Shown piece by piece: positions 22,633 through 31,044 of a DNA stretch of 64,000 nucleotides. This DNA comes from Stereum hirsutum FP-91666 SS1. Taxonomy: Eukaryota > Basidiomycota > Agaricomycetes > Russulales > Stereaceae. Position numbers and translations under genes: made by a program. The notes below the pieces were generated by a model. The model searched no databases and had not been told where the DNA came from. It saw nothing but the letters and a program-made list of their open reading frames with translations. Numbering within the stretch: position 1 is the first letter of the stretch; each line of letters opens with the position of its first letter. The DNA lies in contig NW_006763151.1 in assembly GCF_000264905.1 (NCBI RefSeq), positions 555,643-619,642 of the forward strand. The letters run 5' to 3'.

Positions 22633-22779
22633 CTAAACATTGACCATGAGCTATCAAACCGTGTACTGCACGACGAAACGGACGAAGTGGTAGCCTACCT
22701 TCATCGCCAAGGTCGGAGCGGCAGCAACTGAGGCGACCCACACCAAGGCAGACACGGCGAAGATGGCGAGAAGTTTCAT
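22014..22779 (-). CDS. Secreted Kex2-type repeat-peptide precursor (candidate RiPP precursor), one repeat per exon
   Basis: Seven exons (22699-22779, 22579-22632, 22463-22516, 22348-22407, 22234-22293, 22123-22182, 22014-22070) give 141 residues. Exon 1 is a signal peptide (MKLLAIFAVSALVWVASVAA) plus APTLAMK. Each later exon begins with CGC (Arg), and each exon except the last ends with a Lys codon before a phase-0 intron of 51-66 nt. Every junction therefore reads KR, a Kex2 site. After cleavage the units are TDSIDEDNSCWQASSGKR, DDGVDDDNYDWECTQRKR, AEDEVDGDSNDWSSSTEQKR, AEDIVDGDSDDWTSSSGKKR, AEDSVDGDSDDWTSSSGQKR and AEDSVDGDSDDWTQGQD, then a stop. Each unit is Asp-rich with one Trp. The architecture matches fungal Kex2-processed repeat proteins, including dikaritin precursors. 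The UstYa-family gene at 24108 supports a modified-peptide product. The product itself is unknown. Confidence 0.85.
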
Positions 22780-22866
22780 GATGTTGAAGTTATCAGGCGA
22801 AAGAGATGAGCGGGGTCAGATGTGGTAGGCTTCCTTAACTTATTTCCTCTCTTCTTGCTCTATGTC

Positions 22867-22873
22867 TTTTATA
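22867..22873 (-). promoter_or_regulatory. TATA box of the repeat-peptide gene
   Basis: The minus strand reads TATAAAA here, 88 bp upstream of the ATG at 22779. It is preceded by GC-rich sequence and followed by a pyrimidine/purine-rich leader. The position suits a fungal TATA element. Confidence 0.5.
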
Positions 22874-23618
22874 CTCGCTTCGCCCCTCCTATCAGCTGCC
22901 AAAACTGATATTTGTTCCTATTAATGCGCCCTAGACCACTCCGCATGCTCGCCCACCTCGCCCAACAAACTTTCATGAGCAGGTGCTCTCCAAAGTTTCA
23001 CACCTCCGCGTTCTACATTCGAATGAGAGAGGACAATTGCTTTTATCGTCTCAATTCTACTTGGTAGTCTCCCAGACCCCCCAAACTGATCACTGCCACG
23101 TCCCCATTCCGATGAGTTCTATAGAACTTACGCTCCTTGTCCTCAGAGATTCGCCTGGAGAGAGTCATATCCTGTGCTTCATGCCGAGAAGAACACCGCC
23201 AGTAGAGCAGTAACAGCTCGAATAATCTCACAAATCTTCTTCACCTGTACCATTGATCAACTCATCATTCCTAGGTGCACATCCCACTGCCTCATATACC
23301 GTAACACATGATCTGCCAAGAGATCTACCTGATGTCTGTGAGGGATATCCGACTCAGAATCCTGTGGCGAATGCTGATCTTCACGCAATAGCTCACCTAG
23401 CGGATTCGCCTGACCATCTGTGATATAACTTCACAAATCGTCTTAGGGGAAGACCATACTCTTTTGAAACTCGTTTGGGGTGATCTCGTACTCAGGAAGG
23501 TCGTATGTATGCATGCCACTGCACACTTGGTAGCAGACAATCCTCGTGTGTCCGTCAACCGTCTTAAGTACGACGACTCATTACTGGCCTAGGACATTCC
23601 ATCTCGAACAACTACCTT

Positions 23619-23665
23619 GAGACAACCTCTCGAATGCTGACTGACAGATGTGAGTCGCAAGACAT
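23619..23665 (-). repeat. 47-bp dispersed repeat, second copy at 44821-44867
   Basis: The reverse complement of this stretch matches 44821-44867 with one difference. Both copies begin ATGTYTTGCGACTCACATCT and end GAGAGGTTGTCTC. Weaker similarity continues for about 60 bp beyond. It suggests a shared gene fragment or a mobile-element remnant. Confidence 0.7.
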
Positions 23666-24107
23666 ACAGTTATGGGAAACATCATGGAAACTTCCCGCAA
23701 CTGACTTAGATATCATCGTTCAGGGGTTTCCGGCGCTACGCCACCCCGTATATACCTGCTTCCTCCGGGAAATGAACTGCTCTGTTGGTATACACGCTCA
23801 TCCTCAGCAGACGCCGTTGGTCGCGGAGGTGTCTCAGGCCGTGGTATTCCTGTACGTTCTAGCAACCAAAGGCCCGCGATGGTGAGCTGTCTCGCGGGGA
23901 AAGAATGAACGACTGTCTACGCCCGCTCTAATGTCATGAGCGTATTTCTTCTCAGAACAGTTATCACGAGTGTGATGATCCTCGTTACTGGCTCTTGTCT
24001 CTCTTTATGTCGCTGGCTCAGCTGTTCGTCTGCGTTGGCTTTCCTCTAGTGCATCTCTAGTCCTCCTTGACCACAGTTTCCTCGATCACTTGCAGGAGAA
24101 CCCCCAC

Positions 24108-25199
24108 ATGCTCTCCTCAACAAACGATTCCGCAGACTACGAGCCTCTCAAGTCGTCTTACACAGACTTAGACGCTGAGTATGACACTTCGGATGTTGCT
24201 CCATCACAGACCATCAAACGTCCCCTTCGTCGTATTGTCATCATTCTCGCCATTGTCGTTCAAGTCGTCTTCGACTTCCTCGTTATCGCGAATGCAATAT
24301 ACGACACTGTACACAGTCATCGTGTTTCTCCATACCCTGTTGCACAGCATTTATATTGTAGGTATTCGCTCGCTTGTTTGCTCTACGACCTATTTTCGAC
24401 GAGTACTCTGCTTCTGCTTTCATAGCTCCAGCGCAAGATGCTCTTGAATATCAAACATACAAATTTGACAGCGGTTTCGGCACGGGAAGTACGATCTATC
24501 AAGGCGAACCATCTGACTCGGTCGACCAGGCATGGGAGGACCTGTACAGTTGTAAGTTTTCAGTCTCACGAGTGATGACTGCCCTGATCACTGAACCAAC
24601 GCTTTGGTGAATTATTCTATTCAGTCGGAATCTTAGAGGTTCCAAGATCACAAGCGGCCTTGATGGTCAACAATACTCGTCCAATACCTGGTAAAGAAGG
24701 CTACTATATCACCGAGCTTGACGTGTTTCACGAGCTTCATTGTCTGGTAGGTCCTACCTTCCAGCGCCGAACATATCTATTAGTCGTTGTTCAATATTTC
24801 TACTCGGACTAGAATGTGATCCGTCAGAAGCTCAGCCCGGAGTACTATGGTCAAAACATGACGAGACTACACAAGAGCCTCATGCGCCCCGACCATATCT
24901 CTCACTGTATCGATTCGTACGTTGAGATTTCGTGCACGACTACCACATGTCTCCAAGTATTCTGACTCTCGTGATTATCTTGTAGGATTCGACAGTCACT
25001 TATGTGCTCATCCGACATCAGCACCATCGTCTGGGTCTGGGAGGAGGATACACACACTGCGAAGCCATCGGGAACGGTCCTTCACTCGTGCAGAGACTTC
25101 GACAAACTCAGGGACTGGGCGAAAGAGCATCATATCAGTGTCCATTTCGACGACTCTGTGTATATGGAAGATGACTTGAGCATTCCTGTTATTCCTTGA
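24108..25199 (+). CDS. DUF3328 / UstYa-family oxidase-like protein
   Basis: Exons 24108-24357, 24426-24551, 24625-24746, 24813-24916 and 24986-25199 join in phase to 271 residues. A short acidic cytosolic N-terminus (about 1-40) precedes one membrane helix (RRIVIILAIVVQVVFDFLVI, about 41-65). The lumenal domain has the family pattern: YQGEPSDSVDQAWEDLY, then HELHC at 161-165 and HISHC at 194-198. These are the paired HxxHC motifs thought to be catalytic in UstYa-type proteins. Family members carry out oxidative cyclisation, chlorination or hydroxylation in fungal RiPP and cyclopeptide pathways (ustiloxin, phomopsin, asperipin, cyclochlorotine). The gene is divergent from, and about 1.3 kb from, the KR-repeat precursor, so a shared pathway is likely. 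The start uses ATG 24108. Confidence 0.9.
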
Positions 25200-25753
25200 C
25201 ATCTCGTGTCTTTGTATGGTTCTGGGAGACCGTCTAAGAAAGAATGTGATTGGTGTCACTCTACCTTCTGCATCATGTACGTCTGCACTCTCGATGTCCT
25301 CGATCCTCAATTCTTCTTATTGCGGTCATGAAGTCGAACATTGTCACTTTGAGTACGACTACACGCTTCGCATCCTTATATCGCAAAAAAAATCCCTATG
25401 AGTCGTCCACCTTCAGTCCGAAAAACAATTAAATAATAGCGGGGGTAAAACAAGAGCAACCTGAAAATTTCGGATCGTGAGGTCGGACAATAGCCGTAAA
25501 TGTCCTTCGGGAGAACGGTCAACGCTGGCCCTGGGTAAATGATATTTAACTTGAGTCAATATCAGTGAGGCGTGACGCGCTTTAAGCACAAGACAGAGCT
25601 TGACGAGTGACTTTCAACAATCGTCAGATAGACTCACAATTCATGCAGAATAAATCCCGAGTGAATAGACACGTTGCGAGTATTCTCGATGCACCCTGGC
25701 AGCGAATCCACCTTCCAATCAGACTTAATACGCAATATTCAAGGAGAAGGGAC
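25200..25753. other. Intergenic, convergent 3' ends
   Basis: Between the UstYa gene (plus) and the F-box gene (minus). AT-rich short frames only; nothing was recognised. Confidence 0.5.
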
Positions 25754-27634
25754 TCACTGAGGAGGCCAACGATTCTCAACACCATTGTCGTCCTCAATTT
25801 CGTCGTCTTCCACCTGCCCCTGATCAACCGACGTGGTCACACCGTCCCACACCACATCTAGCCCCAACTCCCCGAACCATTTCACCACATTCTCCGAGAC
25901 CGTACAGTTGTCCATTACGACATGCTGGAAAGACGGTCCTAAACGAAGGCGACGCCGGAAAAGATTGTATACCTTGACATCGAGTGACGCTCCTACTAAG
26001 TGCAATCTACGCAACTCTGGGAATAATGGCTTGTCCTCCCAACCATCTGTCGCGGAAGAGATGGGCTCCAACGCTCTGAGGAAATAATCCCCTTCGCGCG
26101 ACACAAAGGTGACTTCTTCCACTTGCTTCAACGGGGCGAAGGCGTTTTGCCACCTCTTCGAGCTTTTCCAGGAGATGTTATCGAGACGTAGATGCCGTAC
26201 ATCCTGGAGCAGCTCGAGACACGCGTCGGAGAGGAGATCCTTATGCCCGCGGGTGATCAATTGAACTGATGTAGTAGAACGCTCATTGGAGGCCGACGAA
26301 CCCGACTCCAGCTCGTAAATCATACCAAGGTTCTGGGACTTCGGATTATGTGTCGCGGGTGTAAGCCTGGCGAAGCAAATCGGCAGTAACATCCTGAGTG
26401 CCTCGAGTATGACGTGAAAGTCTCGACGTCCGGAGTACGCGCATTCGAAATGACCGTTGGTGAAAGACGGTAGGCGAAGGCTCTGGAGTAACCGTCCGAT
26501 AATAGACGCCTGACCTCCGCGAACGATTATCGTGGACAAACGAACCAATGAGACGACAAATGGAGAAAGGGGAATGATCTGACTGTTTTTCTTCCTATTG
26601 TTAGGTAGGGAATTGCACAACTCTAGCGTCTCGAGATCTGGCGTTGTCTTGAGCAGATCGAGGAGAGAGGATATAATCGTGTGATCCTCGGTACCATCTC
26701 TCGGAAGATCCCAGAGTTGTGAAGAAATCTCCAGTCGGGTGAGGTTATGGAAGGGAAATGCGCTCCAAGGGATTGGTGATATACTGTGCAGAGACAGCTT
26801 GCGAAGAAGCGGGACAGACCGAGTGAAAAAGTGGCGGGGAGAATCGAATCCTAGGGTGCTGTCAATCACGATTCCAAATCCACTGCCTGGTTCCCTCATA
26901 CCGGCAATACGAATTTCTTCCAGACTCGGTGCTGATTGGAGAAGGTCGTCAATAAACTTGTGGGCTCTCTCCTGTGCATTCGTCGTATAGCCAATGCTGA
27001 TGCTGTAAACGCGATGTCGTATGCTCTCGATCGGCACTTCTGAGAGTGGCAGGACGTTTGGGCCTGGTGCGTGGTAGAGTTTGAGTGGAGCCGAGTTCGA
27101 GCGGCGAATGAATTCTTCCATGCATTCTCGGCCTAGGCGAAGAGGTATATTGGTCCATAGCAGTGGGGAGTGAAGAGCGAGGTCCCTCCAGAATCGACAG
27201 ACATGAGTTATTTGGACCCAACCTAGATTTGACGAAGAAGGAGTATCGTGGGCAACACTCTCGAGGAATATGGTGATGAGGGTCTCGCTTGGCAGCTGAG
27301 CGATGGGAGACGGATCCGCTGGTAGTTGGTTCGACTCGTCCGCATTAGCTGAATGTTGGTTTAGATCAGAGACAGAGTCTGTTTCTGGTGAGAAGTCAGC
27401 GTGAGAGGTTTCGGAGAGGAGCACAATAGGTATTGCAGCAAACATACCTTCTGGGTCCTCCAAACCGTTTGAGTCCGAGTCTTCCCATCCGAGCAGGCTT
27501 GTCAATGGGACTACAGAAAACGGAGGACTTGGCGGCTGGTAAGTACCACGGATGGATTTCGTCAGTATCCTCCTTAACAAGCATTTCAAAAGCATTACAC
27601 GAACCTCTTGAGGGATGAGATGCAGAGCAGACAT
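25754..27634 (-). CDS. F-box / leucine-rich repeat protein
   Basis: The model uses ATG 27634, an exon to 27448, a 63-nt intron (27385-27447, GTATGT to CACCAG) and an exon to the stop at 25754: 605 residues. The F-box reads AQLPSETLITIFLESVA, then LGWVQITHVCRFWRDLALHS and PLLWTNIPLRLG, the standard N-terminal agaric form. Leucine-rich repeats follow (APSLEEIRIAGMRE, SVPLLRKLSLHSISP, FHNLTRLEISSQLWDLPRDG, TTPDLETLELCNSLP, ELRRLHLVGASL). It would act as a substrate adaptor of an SCF ubiquitin ligase. The partner is unknown. The extreme N-terminus may contain a further 69- or 72-nt in-frame intron. A broken relative lies at 43643-44875. Confidence 0.85.
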   Translation of the reverse strand: MSALHLIPQEVRVMLLKCLLRRILTKSIRGTYQPPSPPFSVVPLTSLLGWEDSDSNGLEDPEGMFAAIPIVLLSETSHADFSPETDSVSDLNQHSANADESNQLPADPSPIAQLPSETLITIFLESVAHDTPSSSNLGWVQITHVCRFWRDLALHSPLLWTNIPLRLGRECMEEFIRRSNSAPLKLYHAPGPNVLPLSEVPIESIRHRVYSISIGYTTNAQERAHKFIDDLLQSAPSLEEIRIAGMREPGSGFGIVIDSTLGFDSPRHFFTRSVPLLRKLSLHSISPIPWSAFPFHNLTRLEISSQLWDLPRDGTEDHTIISSLLDLLKTTPDLETLELCNSLPNNRKKNSQIIPLSPFVVSLVRLSTIIVRGGQASIIGRLLQSLRLPSFTNGHFECAYSGRRDFHVILEALRMLLPICFARLTPATHNPKSQNLGMIYELESGSSASNERSTTSVQLITRGHKDLLSDACLELLQDVRHLRLDNISWKSSKRWQNAFAPLKQVEEVTFVSREGDYFLRALEPISSATDGWEDKPLFPELRRLHLVGASLDVKVYNLFRRRLRLGPSFQHVVMDNCTVSENVVKWFGELGLDVVWDGVTTSVDQGQVEDDEIEDDNGVENRWPPQ

Positions 27635-28271
27635 TGACGAGGATGTTCGACGGCCAATTTCAACTTGAGGTTCGTGATGAATGATATGGCGTTCAGCGGC
27701 CAGTGGGCATTCAGGTCCGTCAGCAACTTTTCGCTGCACCTGGCTGATATTTTCACATATCACACACCTTATACTCTCTTCTGTCGAGGAAAGGATGAAA
27801 GCGACTCGGGGCGCCTTTCGTGCGTCTTTAAGCATACAGTACTCGGCCTTTACCGATCCCGCACAAACAAACTCACGCCACCCAATTCGCCACCCAATAA
27901 AAGATGCGAAGGACAGATATACCTCGTACATATCTACATGACCTATGTACACAGAGCATTCACAAGCATTCCACGACATATTCAGGGATTCAACTATAGG
28001 CAAAACGGGAAACAATAGATATGGCTAATAAAGGCGAGGTCCGAGTCAACGAAAAACCAATCAAGCCTCTCGAGCCATAACCACATCGTACAGCAACGCA
28101 AAGACCACAACGTAGATAGAGAGGAATGAGGATAAGAAAACATTAACTCACGAACGAGAACGAGTATAAAGGAAACAACAGTACGCGCCACACAGCCCGG
28201 AACGAATTAACGAGGAGAAAAGGAGCCATAGCCACAGTGACGGAACGCGATGAACATCAAAGCTGACACCC
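27635..28271. other. Intergenic region upstream of the F-box gene
   Basis: The frame of the F-box exon stays open upstream to about 28015, but it has no ATG start with splice support and reads unlike the family, so it was left out. The segment next to 28271 is the 3' region of the bHLH gene. Confidence 0.45.
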
Positions 28272-30304
28272 TCACTCCGTCCTCTGCCTCTTCCTAGCCT
28301 GCCCATCCTCACCGTCTGCACCATCCTCTGCCTCTTTCTCGTGCTCCGCATCGTCTTCCACCCTCTCCCTCTTCTCTCCCTCCACCACAGTACCCTGCTG
28401 GGACTTCCCCAGCATTTCCCTCAACATCGACAACTCCCCCATATCCTTAATTCTCGCCGTCCTCTCCTCGTCCCACATCTTCCTCACTTCCTCGAGCTGT
28501 GCCTGTAAATCACCCATCGCCTGATCCATGAGCAATTTCTCGAGCGTCCACTTCTCGATGTTTCGTGCTTCGTTCTCTTTGAGATGGTGGATGTACTGCA
28601 CTGCGCGGGAGAGGATAGCGCCTTTAGCTTTCTCGCCGGAACCATTAGGCACGATACGGCCGAGCTCGTTGATTCCCTCGTTGATGTTGCCGCGGCGTCG
28701 GCGTTCTACTTCTTTCTGCTCGACCAAAACCAAATCGAAACGGTCAGCCAAATCATCGAAAGAGGATGAAGGAATATAAAAGAACGAACATGATTATCCT
28801 TCCTCTGTCTAGCCCACTCATCCGAGCCCATATTCGCAGCCCTACCTCTCTGCCTCGTCGGCGTACCCGTTGCCTGTGGTGTCCCTTGCGTCTGCTGCCC
28901 ATTCCCCTCCTCGTCATCTTCTTCATCCTCCATCCTAGGAGGCATACCGCCCGCCGGAGGCGGCATCCCTCCGAGGTGTGGAGCCCCATTATTCGTGCCC
29001 ATTGCGGTAGCCGCCAGAGCTCCAAGATGTCCCATCGGCGGGCCACTCGGATGTGAAGATGGACCTGGCTCAGTTAAATGCTGAGGCAACGTGTGATGGG
29101 TAGGTGCGTATGGATGAATGCCGACGCCTGGGGCGGAGAGAGGCATGGGAAAGGAGGTGGGCTGTGGTTGGGATGGACTTGTGGAGGTTGGCGTTTGTGA
29201 CTGTTGTTGCTGCTGCTGTTGTTGTTGGGCGGACTGGATTGTCTGCGCTTGTGCGTGAGCCTGGGCGGCGAGTTGAGACATTGCGGAAAGGGTCTCGGCG
29301 GCGGAGGACATGGAGGGATCCTTTGTGCCGTTGCCATCCTGGATCTGATTTCATGTGGATTAAAGTCAGCCTTAATATAAACAAATAGATGCAAGAACAA
29401 AGGGACAAGAAACAAATGGACCATCAGCTAGAGATGAAGACGCCACAATCCTAGGCAGCTTGACCTCTGAAGTATCTTCCAATTACAGAGGTGAAAGAAT
29501 GTGAGACATTTCCGAAAACTCATTCCTCGGGTACGCACTAGCAGCGACATCGATTGTACGTCAACTCACGACTATGACATGTTGAACATGTAACGCAGCT
29601 CGACGCCTCTTCCGCAGAAAAAGGGGTACCCAAACGAGACCGAATAAGAGTTCGTGCTATCAAGTCAACACATTCTCGATGGACATCTCGGATGTTCCAC
29701 CGGTCAACGTACGCCGTCGATGGTGATACTACACAGCGCAATGCGACCAAATCCCAAACACTCTACACAACGACGACGAGACAATATTTGTCCGTTCGCC
29801 ACGTTGTCCCCAACTTCAATCACGCCGACACACGTCGCCCGTGCAGCAGCCGTGACCGTCGGGCACCATCACGTGGAGGAGCGCGACGCAGCGCGATCAT
29901 TGATCGTCTCGTCGCGACCTTCACCATCATCCTTCTGACCATCACCATACTCCCCCTCAACTCTCGAAAGCACACAAACACAAAAAGGAGCAACAAAGAC
30001 CCACCTTTCCCAGCATCCCACCCAACCCCGGCAAGCTCCTCACGAGCAGCATGATCGAGTTCACATCCAAAGGTACGCCCGGGCTATGCTGCAACTGCGT
30101 TATAAGATCCGCCGTCGCAGCGGCAGCCTGTGAAGGACTCGTCGTCGCTCCAATACTCCCATTAGCTGTCGATGTCGTGGTTGGTCGAGCTGAAGCGGAG
30201 GAGGATGGTCCTATAGCGCTGATGGAGGAGGATGCACCAGGAGGGGCGCTCGCGGATGTGAGGGCCGGCTCGTGAGCTGGATTCGGCACTTGCGTCGTCG
30301 ACAT
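28272..30304 (-). CDS. CBF1: CBF1-like bHLH transcription factor
   Basis: Exons 30005-30304, 28790-29344 and 28272-28715 are all phase 0 and give 432 residues. The first 270 residues are low-complexity, with Ser/Ala/Thr stretches, a run of nine Gln and a Pro/Gly-rich part. The basic region spans the second junction: RQRKDNH plus KEVERRRRGNINEGINELGR. The His-Glu-Arg set (H, E, R) that reads the E-box CACGTG is present. Helix 2 is GAILSRAVQYIHHLKENEAR and a leucine-zipper-like coiled coil follows. This matches the Cbf1/USF type, which binds E-boxes in centromere and sulphur-amino-acid gene promoters in yeast. The C-terminus is acidic and ends in a basic RKRQR stretch. Intron 1 is about 660 nt, long for this genome. 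Confidence 0.88.
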
Positions 30305-31044
30305 TATCGTCTACTGAATGATTACGATAGTGATACAAGGCTCTGCGAATTGTTGCTGATATTTATGCGAGATTAGCTGAGGCAGGGGCTAGAGGCGGGG
30401 GAGAGCGATCACGGGAGGGACGCGTGGGTCACGACGAGGGCGTGATTTTCGAGACAAGGTCAGGCTTTTTATGTCCCCCACGTGCGAGAGTCTCGGCCCG
30501 GAACCGGCATCATGGGACCCGCTGCTTGCATCGAGACTCCGACGTCCGAATAGTTGGTGGCCAATGAAAGGCCTTCATGTGGCGAAGGTGGGGAGACGGA
30601 GAAGGCCACAATCGATAATAAACGGGGCTACACTGGAGAGAACTGGTAGGCTGGATAGTAATACGAGGAAAGAAAGAGTAGCAAGTCGTAGCTGTACTGT
30701 AATGCGCACTGAAAACAGTCAGTGGAATGAGAAGACATAAAGCTGCAAAGGATCCTGTGGAACTGAGGACACTGGACGGTCTCGTAGACGAAGCTATAGC
30801 ACATACACTGGATAGTTAGATAGATAGATTCGAATGCAGATCCTAGAGAAATAAAATGAGATAGGCAGCTATATCCTCTACTTTTAGGGATAAAGCAGTA
30901 ATTAAGGTAGGAGCACAACATTACGATTCGTAAATCCGTTAAAAGATGGATAGATGTATGGAAGAGACAATATACTTAGGGTATGAAACGCGCTTATACA
31001 CATATGGTGAGTTTGGGATGTGATAGGGATGTGACGGTCGGGGC
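30305..31044. other. Intergenic region
   Basis: About 740 bp between the start of the bHLH gene and the end of the G-alpha gene. No coding signal was recognised. The part near 30305 is the bHLH promoter. Confidence 0.5.

Larger units (their letters stand above)
22780..24107. other. Interval between peptide precursor and UstYa gene, with unresolved minus-strand exons
   Basis: At about 23240-23570 (minus) two open stretches can be joined by a 42-nt intron: VDGHTRIVCYQVCSGMHTYD continuing to EITPNEFQK, then NGQANPLGELLREDQHSPQD continuing to LRYMRQWDVHLGMMS and a stop. No family was recognised and no start was found. Sequence at 23619-23665 is almost identical to 44821-44867 beside the broken F-box locus, so part of this may be a gene relic. 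The remainder is promoter sequence for the two divergent genes. Confidence 0.35.

Noticed and set aside
27635..28015. N-terminal extension of the F-box protein to 28015
   Set aside because: There is no ATG with splice support at the far end and the sequence is unlike other F-box proteins of this type. Open by chance or upstream sequence.
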